A stretch of DNA of 64,000 bases from Paulinella micropora (lineage: Eukaryota > Cercozoa > Imbricatea > Euglyphida > Paulinellidae). Both the position numbers and the translations under genes were made by a program. The stretch's first letter is position 1. Every line of letters begins with the position of its first letter. This document shows, piece after piece, positions 18,963 through 29,425 of this stretch. The stretch spans positions 138,501 through 202,500 of the forward strand of contig WBZZ01003327.1 of NCBI GenBank assembly GCA_019918135.1, in the 5' to 3' direction. Under the pieces are notes generated by a model that worked only from the letters and a program-made list of their open reading frames with translations, searched no databases and was not told where the DNA came from.

Positions 18963-21208
18963 CTACTGAATACGACCACACCCTTGCACGTAGGAGCCGT
19001 TGCACAGGGCTGGCAGATTGCTCGGCCTGATACCTACGCCAGGCTGGCTAATCCCTTTAGGCTGAAACATCTGCCTGCAGGTCGTGGCGCCCCCGGCCGC
19101 TACTTGCCAGGCCGTGAGGTTCTGATCGAAGACGCAGTTGCCCCCGAACACGGCTGCATAGTCCCCTGTCGCCAGGGCAGCCGACACGTTCCAGCTGCCC
19201 AGCGGCTGGTTAAACACGCACTGGCCCATGGGTTCACAGGCAAAAGCGTAGCCCAAGTACAAGACATGGCTTACGTCCCAGCCGCCGATCGGCTGGTTGA
19301 AGGCGTACGCATTCAGGAACGCCGCCCCTAGCACGGTGACCCGGCTCGTGTTCCAACCACCGATTGGCTGGTTAAAGGCGTACGCGTTTGCGAAGGTCGT
19401 CTGCAGGCTGGTGACCCGGCTCACGTCCCAGCCGCCGAGCGGCTGATTAAAGGCGTACGCTTTGTTGAAGGTCGACTGCAGGCTGGTGACCCGGCTCGTG
19501 TTCCAGCCGCCGAGCGGTCGGTTGAAGGCCCGCGCGCCGCTGAAAGTCCAGCCCAGGCTGGTGACCTGGCCCGTGTCCCAGCCCCCGAGGCTGCCGTTGA
19601 AGGCCGACGCATACTGGAAGGTGGAGGCGAGGCTAGCCACGCCGCTTGTGTTCCAGCCGTCCAGGTCCTGGTTGAACTTGGCGCAGCCGTAGAACAGGTG
19701 GAGGAAGCCCTGGGGGTGCGTGGCGGGCGTGAGCCACGACCAGTCCCAGTCGCGCGCGTCACCCACAAACTCGCCCATCCCGATCAGCAGGTACTCGGGC
19801 GCCACGCCCCGCAGGGCGCGCGAGCCAGCCGTAGGTGCCAGGTAGCGCAGCGCGCCCCACTCTTCCAGTTCGGGGGGCACGAGGAGTGGCGTCCCGCTGC
19901 CGACGGGGTGGTACAGCTGCACGTCGCCCCACGCGACCACTTCCACGACCTCCGCGCCGGCCACGTACCACAGCCCGTCCACGCGGCCGCTCAGGCGCAG
20001 CCAGTAGTCGCCGGCGCCCGTGTACGTGTGGTTGCAGACGGCGCCGTCGGCGTGCGCGCACGAGCCGGGCGCCGACCCGTCCCCCAGCCCACGCCGTACG
20101 CGGCGCCCGGGCCGGCCGCGGGCGACAGCGCCAGGGCGACGACGGCGCTAGGGTACGACACCCGCACCAGCGCCAGGAAGAGCGAGCGCGAGCACGCGGC
20201 GGGCCAGTGCGCCTGGCCGAGCGCCGTGTACGGCGCCAGCCGCGTGCAGTCGACCGAGCCCGGCGCGAGCGCCGGGGTCGCCCACCTGGCGAAGGCCCCC
20301 AGTTCCCGGAAGTCGGGCGAGACGCCCGCCAGCAGTTGGTCGAAGCGCCGCAGCCCCGGCAGCGACGTCCAGCCGCCGATCCCCGTCCACGTGAGCGCCG
20401 CGCCGCCCGCCAAGAGCTCGCTCACGTCCTCGAGCGCGGCGGTGTGCCAGCGCGACAGGTCCAGCGTGCCGAGCGCCGGCAGGTTCGCGAACGCCCGGCT
20501 GGCGTTGCGCAGGCGGCGCGTGTCCCAGCCCTGCGTGCCGTCCAGGCAGCGCAGGCCGGTGGAGCCCTCGAACAGGCCGACCGCCGACACGGCGCCCGAC
20601 AGGTTGAGCCCGTAGCTCAGGTCAGGCAGCGGGGTGGTGAGGCGGGCGAAGCTGTAGTCCCAGCTCCGCACGAGCCCGGCGTCCGGCAGCCAGGCCAGCG
20701 AGGGCACGTACGCGAGCCCCGGCGCCGCGTACAGGTGGTAGCCGCTCGTCTCGTGGAAGCGCAGCTCGCCCCACTGCAGAAGGCGGTTGAGCCGCAGGCC
20801 CGCGGGCGCCGCGGCGTGCCAGGCCGGCGTCAGCGCCCAGCCGCGCACGGGGTAGCGTCCGCGGGGGTCCGCCGTCACCGTGTACGTGCCGGCCAACGCG
20901 TACGTGTGCGCGCACGGCGCGGCGCCGGCGTCCAGGCACGGCGTGGGAGGGGAGCCGTCCCCCCAGTCGACCACGAACGACGTGGGGCCGGCCGGCGCGG
21001 CGGGCGGCCACAGGGGCCACACGAACGTGTCGTGCGGGGCCGCCGTCGTCAGCTCGAGGATCGTGGCGCCGCCGGGGCACGCGACCGGGGGGCACGCCTC
21101 GGCCTGCGTCGGGCACTGGAGCGGGTAAGGGCACTTGGCGCTGGCGGCCCGGAACCACCAGAGCAGGCGCCCCAGGCGCCACAGCCGGCAGGCCGGGCTG
21201 GTGTGCAT
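18963..21208 (-). CDS. PKD + DUF285/BspA-type repeat protein, copy C (one frameshift)
   Basis: Start at 21208 with a short hydrophobic signal-like segment (LWRLGRLLWWF) and a Cys-rich N-terminus. PKD domain 1 (FVVDWGDGSPPTPC, CAHTYALAGTYTVTAD) and a long middle domain follow, then a second PKD-like unit and about eight ~25-residue DUF285 repeats with FNQPLGGW or FNQPIGGW cores. It ends YVQGCGRIQ. The only clear break is at 20081-20085, a five-C run where copy B has six C, splitting the gene into 405- and ~340-residue frames. It is thus, with copy A, a candidate functional member. Neighbouring repeats inside the protein are near-identical (AFNQPIGGWNTSRVT), which suggests recent internal duplication. 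Confidence 0.8.
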
Positions 21209-21567
21209 CAGGTGGAGCCGGGCGGGTGGTTTAGCCAGGGCGGGGGGGGGGCCGAGTGAGGGGGCAGCCCCAGCGCCTCCGCCGCCAGCGCCTCCGCCGC
21301 CAGCGTGGCGCCCCGGGGGAGAGCGAAGAGAAGGGACTCCTCCCCCCCCTGGCCTCCCCCCGGCCTCCCCCTCTCTTTGGTAGCCCGGCCCTCCCCTCCG
21401 GCGACGACGAGCTACGTCGTGGACGTAGCGCGGTGGACAGAAAGCTGACCACTTACTGGAGTTTAGTACTACTGACTTAATCCACGCCCAGCAGCAGCCG
21501 ACAGCGCCTTGCTCCTCTCCCAGACAGAATTCCTCCCCAGCCTTGGGTGGGCTTCACCAGGGGGTAG
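21209..21567. other. Spacer between copy C and kinase-like gene
   Basis: About 360 bases with a short CGCCTCCGCCGCCAG direct repeat (21,274-21,304), C runs and the third GTGGACG..GTGGACAG element. No canonical AATAAA was found for the kinase-like gene; ACTAAA (TTTAGT near 21,462) is the nearest variant. Confidence 0.4.
21419..21440. promoter_or_regulatory. GTGGACG..GTGGACAG element, copy 3
   Basis: GTGGACGTAGCG followed by CGGTGGACAG and AAAGCT. It lies ~211 bases upstream of the copy C start and just beyond the presumed 3' end of the kinase-like gene, where GAGTTTAGTACT replaces the GAGTTTATTAGG of copies B and C. Confidence 0.4.
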
Positions 21568-22929
21568 CTACCCGGACCCGCGGAGCCACTCCGACCCCGG
21601 GGACACTCTGCTAGCCTTGGCCGCCGGGCCTCGGGGGTCGGCCTCCTTCTGTGGCCAGGCGGCGGCGCGTGAGGTTTCGTCGGAGCAGACGTAGGCAAGG
21701 CGCACCAGCGCCGACAGAAACTCGGAGGCCGGCTTCTGCTGGTCACCGAGCGCGCCGCCCTGAGACCAAGTAGGCGTCCCGTCTAGAGTCCACCACTGGT
21801 GGCTGACGAAAGGCAGCGTGACCTGGATGTAGGGGCGCACCCCTACGCAGTGCAACACCCGGCCGCGATCTAGTTTCCGGTCCGCCAAGTAATGCCTGGC
21901 CTGGGTGAACGGCCCCCTTAGGCCCTCTTCTTGGAGCTCCTGCTGCCACCAACGAGCACAGCGGTCAAAGGCCGCCTGTGCGTCGGGTCCGCGCAGGAGG
22001 TCGGCCACCAATGGCCACAGCACTGGCCGCAGCTCCGGACGCAGGCGACCGTAGCTGTTAGCGACAAAGCTCAGCAGGTTGGAGAGCCTGATGGTCGGCC
22101 CGCAAGCGCGCAACTGCTCCGGCGTAGGCAGGCAGAGCCGGCGGCAGAACCGGGGGTCTGGATCTAGCAGTCGCCAGTCTCGCTGCGCGTTCAAGGCGAG
22201 ATTGGGGGGCTGCAGATCCGCGTGCAAGAGCGGCAGGGTCTCGGCCGAGAAGTCGAGCAACCGCAGGAGGAATTCCGCCATTCTCTGTCGGTCCTGGCCG
22301 TCGAGGGCGAGCCTGTGACTAAACTGCTGCAGGTCCAGGCAGGGGGTGGGCCCCCTGACGAGGTCCATGACGAGCCAGCAGGTGGCAGCACGACCCGGCG
22401 CGTCCGCTACCTGTAAGAAGCCGTGGACCGCGGGGGCTAGCCCCGCCTGCGCCAAACGGTGCTGTATGTGCCAATAATCGAGGCAGGCCGGCGTGGGCCC
22501 CTGGCCGAGGCTTTTCAGGACTAGCGCCGGCCGGCGCAGGAGCAAGACCGAGCCAGGCTTGAGCCAGCTAGCTTTCTCGTGCATCGGGTACAAGGAGTCG
22601 AATTCGGTCTGGGTAGTGTGAAAGAGAGCACACGAGCTCAGCCCCGCGGCCTCCGGCGGCAGTTTCACCTCCTGGAAGGACAGAGGAGCACCGTCGGTCC
22701 CCTCCGCAGGGCTCCACTGTTGCACCGTCAACGTGGCTGCCCGGAGGTCTCCCGCTGGTTCAAACAGCTTGCGCTGTCGGCACGAACGGCACGGGCCACA
22801 TGATCCGGCTCGGTAGCAGTGGCTACAGCGCCTGGTCGCGTCGCAGACGAACCTGCTCGTCAACGGGGGCGGCGGCGCCTGCGGAGGGGGCGGGTCGTCG
22901 GGGCGGCGGCGCTTGCTCCCGCTGGCCAT
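21568..22929 (-). CDS. Protein-kinase-fold phosphotransferase with N-terminal Cys cluster
   Basis: An intact frame. The start at 22929 (MASGSKRRRP) gives 453 residues; an upstream in-frame ATG at 23016 would add 29 residues that overlap the neighbouring gene's 3' region. The N-terminus is basic (KRRR) and Pro-rich. It is followed by a cysteine cluster at ~35-50 (CSHCYR..SCGPCRSC) that looks like a metal-binding knuckle. The kinase part has VLKSL (K139), a hinge-like LVMDLVRG (~187-193), the catalytic-loop pattern HADLQPPN (H236, D238, N243) and LLDPDPRF with D256 or D258 in the DFG position. No clear glycine-rich loop is visible, so activity is uncertain. It could be a viral Ser/Thr kinase or a small-molecule phosphotransferase. 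The N-terminal basic run suggests nuclear or nucleic-acid contact. Confidence 0.7.
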   Translation of the reverse strand: MASGSKRRRPDDPPPPQAPPPPLTSRFVCDATRRCSHCYRAGSCGPCRSCRQRKLFEPAGDLRAATLTVQQWSPAEGTDGAPLSFQEVKLPPEAAGLSSCALFHTTQTEFDSLYPMHEKASWLKPGSVLLLRRPALVLKSLGQGPTPACLDYWHIQHRLAQAGLAPAVHGFLQVADAPGRAATCWLVMDLVRGPTPCLDLQQFSHRLALDGQDRQRMAEFLLRLLDFSAETLPLLHADLQPPNLALNAQRDWRLLDPDPRFCRRLCLPTPEQLRACGPTIRLSNLLSFVANSYGRLRPELRPVLWPLVADLLRGPDAQAAFDRCARWWQQELQEEGLRGPFTQARHYLADRKLDRGRVLHCVGVRPYIQVTLPFVSHQWWTLDGTPTWSQGGALGDQQKPASEFLSALVRLAYVCSDETSRAAAWPQKEADPRGPAAKASRVSPGSEWLRGSG

Positions 22930-23035
22930 GGCGTCGTCCAGGCCCTCCTCGGGGCTAACCCAGAGCTCCGGAGGGACAGAGAGGAAAACTGGACAACACG
23001 CAAGAGGCCCCAACAATTCTTCCTAGCCAGGTCTC

Positions 23036-23041
23036 TTTATT
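23036..23041 (-). terminator. AATAAA poly(A) signal of copy D
   Basis: TTTATT on the plus strand just upstream of the kinase-like gene. It implies a 3' UTR of about 380 bases for copy D (23,042-23,420), in which no other gene is seen. Confidence 0.55.
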
Positions 23042-23420
23042 TGGACATTACACTAGACAGACGGGAGGGGCCAGAAGGTCAGCGCGGGCCAAGAGAGGAA
23101 TAAGAGGGAGGGACAAAAGGGGGCACGAAGGAAGGAAGGGAAGGTGCCTCCGCTCCGCTCCCCCCCTGGAGAGCCTCCCCGAGAGAGGCGTACGTCCGGC
23201 GCCAGAGCGAGCTGGCTCAGGGGAGGGCTGCGTGGCTCTAGCTGGGGCTGTGTCTTTTCTACTAGCACCGGACGGTCGGCTCGGCGTCTCACTGCCTACC
23301 AAGGAACTAACGGCCCCCTGCCCCAACACTTTCTTCCTGGCAGTGCCCAGGCAAAGCGAGCACCAGAAAGCACGCAAGAGGACAGGGGGTTGCGGGTCTT
23401 GCATCGTACAGCCTAGTTTC

Positions 23421-25720
23421 TTACCACAATCCAACAGAAATACCACACCCTTGCACGTAGGAGCGGCGGCAGACAGCGGGCAGGTTGCTAGGCTGGATAC
23501 CCAGGGCCAACGGGTAGATCCCATTGAAATTGAACATATTCCGGCAAACAAGTGCGGGAGATCTCGCGGATGACAGGTTCCAGGCCGTGAGGTTTTGATC
23601 AAAGGCGCAATTGCCAGCGAACATGCCCCATATCATAGGATCGGGCCGCACGGACATGGCGGCCGACACGTCCCAGCTGCCCAGCGGCTGGTTAAACACA
23701 CACCTGCCTGGCGGGTCACAGGAGAAAGCGCGTATAGGTCAGTGACCCTTCTTATATCCCAGTCGCCGATCGGCTGATTAAAGGCGTACGCACTGTAGAA
23801 CATCCCCTCATGATGGTGACACTGCTAACGTCCCAACCGCCGATCGGGTGGTTAAAGGCGTACGCTTCCGCGAACGTCGCGCGCAGGCTGGTGACTCTGC
23901 TTACGTCCCAGAAGCCGATCGGCTGGTTAAAGGCGTACGCATCATAGAAGGTCTCAGAGAGGCTGGTGACTTGGCTAACATCCCAGTCGCCGATCGACTG
24001 GTCGAAGGCGTGCGCGTGGTAGAAAGTCCTTTAGGTGGTGACCCGGCTCGTGTCCCAGCTCCGGATACTGCCGTTGAAGGCCCACGCATGCATAAACGTG
24101 TTCTCCAGGCCAGCCACACCGCTCGTTTCCCAGTCTTCGAGGTCCTGGTTGAACTTGTTGCAGTCCTGGAACATGCTCAAGAAGCCCTGAGGGTGGGTAG
24201 CGGGCGTGAGCCACGACCAGTCCCAGTCGCGCGCGTCGCCCACGAAGTCGCTCATTCCCATAATTAGGTACTCGGGCGCCACGCCGTGCAGGGCCCGCGA
24301 GCCGGCCGTCGGCGCCAGGTAGCGCAGCGCGCCCGGCGTGGTGGTGCCAGGGGCCGCGAAGAGCGGCGTCGTGCTGCCGACGGGGTGGTACAGCTGCACG
24401 TCGCCCCACACCATCACTGACATGACCTGTGCGCCGGTCACGTACCACAGCCCGTCCACGCGGCCGCTCAAGCGCAGCCAGTAGTCGCCGGCGCCCGTGT
24501 ATGTGTGCTGCAGACGGCGCCGTTGGCGTGCGCGCACGAGCCGGGCGCCGATCCATCTCCCCAGTCCACGCCGTACGTGCCGCCCTGGCCCGGCCGGCCG
24601 CGGGCGACAGCGTCAGCGTGGCATTGGTGTTGGTGGCTTGCGTGCGCACGAGCGCCAGAAAGAGCGAGCGCGAGCACGCGGCGGGCCAGTGCGCTTGGCC
24701 GAGTGCAGTGTATCGACGCCAGCTGCGAGCAGTCGGCCGAGCCAGGCGCGAGCGCCGGCGTCGACCAGCCGGCGAGTGATTCCCGGAAGTTGCTGCCCAG
24801 GCCCCAGAACAGCCCCGAGAAGCGCGACAGGCTTGGCAGCGACGTCCAGCCGCCGGCGCCAGTTCGCTTGAGCGCCGCGCTGCCCGCGAACAGCTCGTGA
24901 CATCCTCGAGCCGGGCGGTGTCCCAGCGCGACAGATCGAGCTCTGTCAGCGCCGGCAGGCCCGCGAACGCGCGGCTTGCATTGCGCAGGCTGCGTGTATC
25001 CCAGCCCTGGGTGCCGTCCAGGCCACGCAGGCCCACAGAGCCCTCAAACACGCCGACCGCCGACTCGGCGCCCGACACGTTGAGCCCGTAGCTCAGATCA
25101 GGCAACGGAGTGGTGAGGCCCGCGAAGCTGTAGTCCCAGCTCTGCACGAGCACGGCGTCCGCCAGCGAATTCAGCGAGGGCACGTACGCCAGCCCCGGCG
25201 CCGCGTACAGGTGGTAGCCGCTCGTTTCGTGGAAAGCGCAGCTCCCCCCACCGCTCACGGCGTCCAGCCGCAGGCCCGCGGGCGCCGTGGCGTGCCACGC
25301 GGGCGTCAGCGCCCAGCCGCGCACGGGGTAGCGTCCGCCGGGGTCCGCCGTCACCGTGTACTGGCCGGCCAGCGCGTACGTGTGCGCGCAAGGCGCGGCG
25401 CCGGCGTCCAGGCACGGCGTGGGGGGCGAGCCGTCCCCCCAGTCGACCGTGAACGACGTCGGGACGGCCGCCTGGGCCTGGCGGCGGCGGCGCGCCGTCT
25501 GGGCGGCGGGCGGCCACAGGGGCCACACGAACGTGTCCTGCGGGGCCGCCGTCGTGATTTCCAGGATCGTGGCGCCGCCGGGGCACACGACCGAGGGGCA
25601 CGCCTCCTCTGGCGTCGGGCACTGCAGGGGGTACGGGCACCCGGCGCCGGCGGCCCGCAGCCACCCGCACAGCAGGAGGAGGCACAGGCGCCACGGCTGG
25701 CGGGCGGGGGTGGTGTGCAT
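23421..25720 (-). pseudogene. PKD + DUF285/BspA-type repeat protein, copy D (many frameshifts)
   Basis: The start at 25720 gives the clearest signal peptide of the family (LCLLLLCGWLRAAGAGC), a Cys-rich N-terminus and PKD domain 1 (FTVDWGDGSPP, CAHTYALAGQYTVTAD). From there the frame is lost and regained several times (near 24,900, 24,720, 24,590, 24,510, 24,030, 23,810 and 23,735). The second PKD-like unit (HTYTGAGDYWLRLSGRVDG) and about eight ~25-residue repeats remain readable in pieces, ending YVQGCGISVGLW. Several breaks are not in homopolymers, so this copy is probably a true pseudogene. Its upstream region is only 141 bases long because of the junction at 25,861. Confidence 0.75.
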
Positions 25721-25861
25721 CTGTAGCCGGGGGCTAGTGGTTTAGCAGGTGGGAGAAGGGAGGCCGGGAGGGGGGGTGAGACAGCGTCCCCGGCCGCCGG
25801 CCGGACGCACCCCCCCGGGCCGCGGCCCGGTGGCAGCGGGGCGGGGGAGAGGGGAGCGGGG
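25721..25861. other. Last GC-rich segment before the junction
   Basis: 141 bases of GC-rich DNA upstream of copy D, with G/C runs. It ends abruptly where sequence identical to the 5-kb repeat begins (ATCGCTGCCTTAGTGCGGGG at 25,862). Confidence 0.6.
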
Positions 25862-27232
25862 ATCGCTGCCTTAGTGCGGGGGTGAAAAAGTTCCCAACGT
25901 ATGAGCCAGTAAAAAAAAGTGATGTTAGCGTTAGCACCATGGGCTATGTTGGGTAAGTGGAACAGAATGAAGTTTGTGTCATGAGCATACATGATTGCAC
26001 CTCCCGCGTGCAGCCTCACTACGTATTTTTGCCGAAAATCGGAAGACCCTCGTGAACACCAAGGCAAGTGGAATGGCCTAGTCATGTCGATGGTCATGTA
26101 CATTAGTCGCTGAATATCTTGAGCCCTACAACAGCCCCCAAAGGGAAAAATTAAACCCAAACAAAAGGCGATAGTGTTAGTACAGCTCCACAGCGCGTCG
26201 CATGCTTCCGCAGCGAGCGGCGCGATGAATCTTGGTGTGGATCCTGATTTTCACTCTCCACTCATCTGCTGCTGCCTTAGTTTTGAATATAAAAATAAAG
26301 CAAAAAGTATTGCAAGAGGGAAGTTTTACACCAACTGCAAATGAAAGAAAAAATTACCCTGCTCTGTGCTCGTCAGCAAGTTGTGTACAGTACTGACACT
26401 TAGCGAAGTCCCCCTCGCGAATGGGCTTCACCCTGTCAAACTCCGCTCGCCACACTTTGCGAATCAAGCTTTCGCTTGGCCCTTCTACACTAACAGGGCC
26501 ATTCAAGACAAGGGTGTTGGATGATTCCTTCCATTGTTTCTGCACAAACTCATAAACCTTGGGAAAATCCATAGTGTCTTGCAAGTGGAAAACTCCATCT
26601 GCAATAGCCTCACCTTCCGGCTCAACAAAAAACGTTGGTGCAAAAGTGTCCAGACAAGGTTCTCAATATGTGCATCTGCCTTTCCGTAGTCCGCAAAGAA
26701 AATATTGTCGTTCTTAAGCCCCCTCAGAGCTCTTCGAACGGTTTTGTCCCGCACCCCGTGTAATCGCATCCACATCGTCCTACATACCCTAGCCCCCTTG
26801 AAGCGGTAATCAATTCTGCCTTGCGTATTCGTTTCCATGCTTTGAAGCATGGACCCTACCCATCCTGCCAGCTGAGATTCAGTTAGCTGGACAGTATCGG
26901 TTCTAGCCTTCACTGCGGAGAAAGGATCAATCCACTTATTGCATTCCAGGTTAACACAGCACGACTCACCCATTTCTTTCTGCAATTCTTGCCAAGTACA
27001 ACCCAGAAACTGTTTGAAGGCTTTTGGCCTCACTTCTCTACCCGCCTTTTTTTTTTCTTTTTAGATTTATGGGGCCCACTCTTTGGGAAGCACGAGGGAT
27101 AGGAATATTCAAAGTTATGTACAGAGGCAAGGTGCTAGTTCTATAATCTAAGTCAAGTGAGTCATGATGTGGTGTAGTGGTACTACTGCTACTACAACTG
27201 GTACTTGACTTGAACACATCAAGGGAAGACAA
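25862..27232 (-). pseudogene. DUF7869-like/transposase-like gene, R1, C-terminus deleted by junction
   Basis: Only the 5' half of the gene remains: the N-terminal exon (start at 27232) and part of the next exon. It ends at the Arg-Thr-Lys-Ala-Ala motif exactly where the GC-rich block begins. The N-terminal exon carries the poly-A/T run frame break near 27,050 seen in R2 and R4. It has its own one-base deletion in an A run near 26,627, shifting the frame after WTLLHQRF. The Cys motif FAKCQYCTQLADEH is still present. It cannot make a full protein. Confidence 0.75.
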
Positions 27233-27364
27233 AGACTGGGGACGAGAGACAGAAGGAGCGAATATAGATGCAAACTGTTTACTATACCCTTATGTTGGGG
27301 AGGGGAAGTCTTAGGAATGGGCTTGGGGGGGGGGGGGGAGGAAGTTCAAGCTTGGATGAGATAA

Positions 27365-27572
27365 GTGAAGAGAGAGAGAGAGAGAGAGGGAGAGAGTGAG
27401 AGAGAAGAAGAAGAAGAACAAGAAGAAGAACAAGAAGAAGAACAAGAAGAACAAGAAGAAGAAGAAGAAGAAGCGAGAGGAGAGAGAGAGAGAGGGAGAG
27501 AGAGAGAGAGAGGGAGAGAGGGAGAGAGAGAGAGAGAGAGAGGGAGAGAGGGAGAGAGGGAGAGAGAGAGAG
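27365..27572 (+). repeat. GA/GAA microsatellite, R1
   Basis: (GA)n with an inner (GAA)n block. It is the longest version in the array; R2 (32,439-32,594), R3 (37,461-37,620) and R4 (42,496-42,664) have different lengths and inner AAC patterns. Confidence 0.9.
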
Positions 27573-27595
27573 AGGTTCAGGCCTCGATTGAGTAG

Positions 27596-27996
27596 CAGAT
27601 GCACTGGGGAAGCAGGGTCGCCTAAAGTACTGTTGGAGGCAAAATGTTGGTTTGCCTCGCTAGTTGCAAAACCAAAGGCAAGCAGAAGAAAGCAATGCAA
27701 ACGAAAATAGTCCAGCAAGAGGCCATCGCAAATGATTAAGAATGGCTACCTTCACTAGTGGCAGATGCACCCCCTGGGGAAGCAGGGTCAGCTAAGCAAA
27801 CATTTGAGGCAAAATGGCGGTTTGCCTCGCTAGTTGCAAAACCAAAGGCAAGCAGAAGAAAGCCATGCAAACGAAAACACTCCAGCAACAGGCCATCGCA
27901 AATGATTAAGAATGGCTACCTTGCATGGATTGTGAAGAAAACCAAAGCTTTGCAAGACTTCCCCAAAGAAAAGTTTGAGGCAAAGTCAAGTTGCCT
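27596..27996. repeat. GAGGCAAA/TTTGCCTC hairpin repeats, R1 (also in R2-R4)
   Basis: Two ~160-bp direct repeats (27,596-27,745 and 27,755-27,915) each carry an inverted repeat with GAGGCAAA and TTTGCCTC arms. A third, TTTGAGGCAA..TTGCCTCAAA, lies at about 27,974-28,000. The equivalent blocks start near 32,615, 37,640 and 42,690. They may be transposase-binding sites. Confidence 0.65.
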
Positions 27997-28417
27997 CAAA
28001 CATTCCTACCGGACAAGGATAGACACACATAGGCTGCAGATTTCAAGCCAAAAAAAGGCACAGTAACTATTCAAATGGTTAACTGATGGTTGGCTTTGTT
28101 TTTTTCCGATAAAAGTGCAAAGAACCCACACGGCATACAAAACCCCGACTCAAAACGCCATGACATGTTGTGGGTTGGTTTTTGGGCTCGGTTGACACGG
28201 GTTGGGTAAAAAGGTTACAGTCAAAAAACCGCCAAAAAAAACTTCGTCTGTTGTCCGGCCGGAAAAAAGTGGCACTAGCTCACGTAAAAGTTTTTTGACT
28301 TTGAACCTTTGACTTTGCAACCCCAAAAGGTGCATAATCAGCTTCCAAGGCGAAGGGCAGTATGTCCAAAGTAAGTCACCTTCACTGCTTGCTTCAAGTT
28401 GGCTATAGGGCAAAAGC

Positions 28418-29347
28418 GTGGCTCATGTGCATGTCTGTGTCTCTGTTGTATGTGAGGTGGAAACGCTGATTGGTTACCGAAAGCAAGGGGATGGATGCGT
28501 CGAGATTGAGGTCAACGCGCCCGAGAATTGGGTGTTGCTCGGGAAGGTTGACGAAGGGGGTAAGTTCGTAGAGTCTGGCCTAGTGGACAAAGAGAGTTAC
28601 GAAGCCAAGGCCCATGCCCTTTACGAGTGCCCGTCGGCAGGGCAGTGGAACATGAAGGCAGAAGGTTTCATTGTCAGGTGGTATTTAACGGCACAGCTCA
28701 AGTTTCCGAAGCAGGCTGAGGTATGGGCAGAAGGTCGGGGGGAAAGAGAAAGAGACCGCCAGTGAAGAGAATAGTGCTTGAAGAACCACCCAGGAAAAAA
28801 AAAAAGAAGGAAAATGGAAAGAAAGATGAAAGAAAGAAAGAGGATGGAGAGAGAGAGAGAAAGATGAAATAAAGAAAGAGGATGGAGAGAGAGATGGAAA
28901 GAAAGAAGGTGAAGCAGGGAAAGACAAAGACGATGAGCCCAAGGAACCACCCAATAAAAAAAAAGAAGGAAGATGAAAGGAGAGATGATGGAAAGAAAGA
29001 TGGAGAGAAGGAAGATGGAGAGAAAGAAGATGGAAAGGAAAAAGACGGAAAGAAAGAAGGTGAAGCAGAGAAAGACAAAGGCGATGAGGCAAAGAGAGAG
29101 AAGAACAAGGACAAGAAGAAAACGAACGAAGAAAAGAATGAAAAGAAGGAAAGCAAGCCAGAAGAAAAAAAAAACAAAGAAAGAAAAAACTAACGAGAGC
29201 AGAGCTGACAGAAGAGCAACAGAAACAAAGAGAGAGGGAGTTGGCAGCGATTGCAGCGAAAGCAGCAAAGGCTGACGAACAAAAGGAAGCAGAGCGAAAC
29301 AAACAAAAAGAAAAGGATGAAAAAGAGAAAAAAAGAGAAAGATGATG
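28418..29347 (+). pseudogene. Lys/Glu-rich protein gene, R1 copy
   Basis: The ATG at 28418 opens a 115-residue frame with a small folded-looking domain (DGCVEIEVNAPENWVLLGKV, YEAKAHALYECP, EGFIVRWYLTAQLKFPKQAEVW). It stops just after a six-G run, whereas R2 with seven G reads on. Beyond it, Lys/Glu/Asp-rich coding sequence continues in other frames to ~29,347, with shifts at A runs near 28,960 and 29,170. It is probably a nuclear or scaffold-like charged protein. No known family was recognised. Confidence 0.5.
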
Positions 29348-29425
29348 CAGCGCGGTTAGCTAATGAACACTGTCACTCCTGAATTTTTCAGCGATTGGTT
29401 TCAAATATCAGGATGACCGAAGAAT

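Noticed and set aside
19835..21259. Long plus-strand frame antisense to copy C
   Set aside because: Same reason: shadow of a GC-rich gene with a recognised domain structure on the other strand.
28621..29302. Phe/Leu/Ser-rich 'membrane protein' frames on the minus strand of the K/E-rich gene (also in R2-R4)
   Set aside because: They are the reverse of GAA/AAG-rich coding and GA microsatellite sequence and have no real hydrophobic-span pattern.
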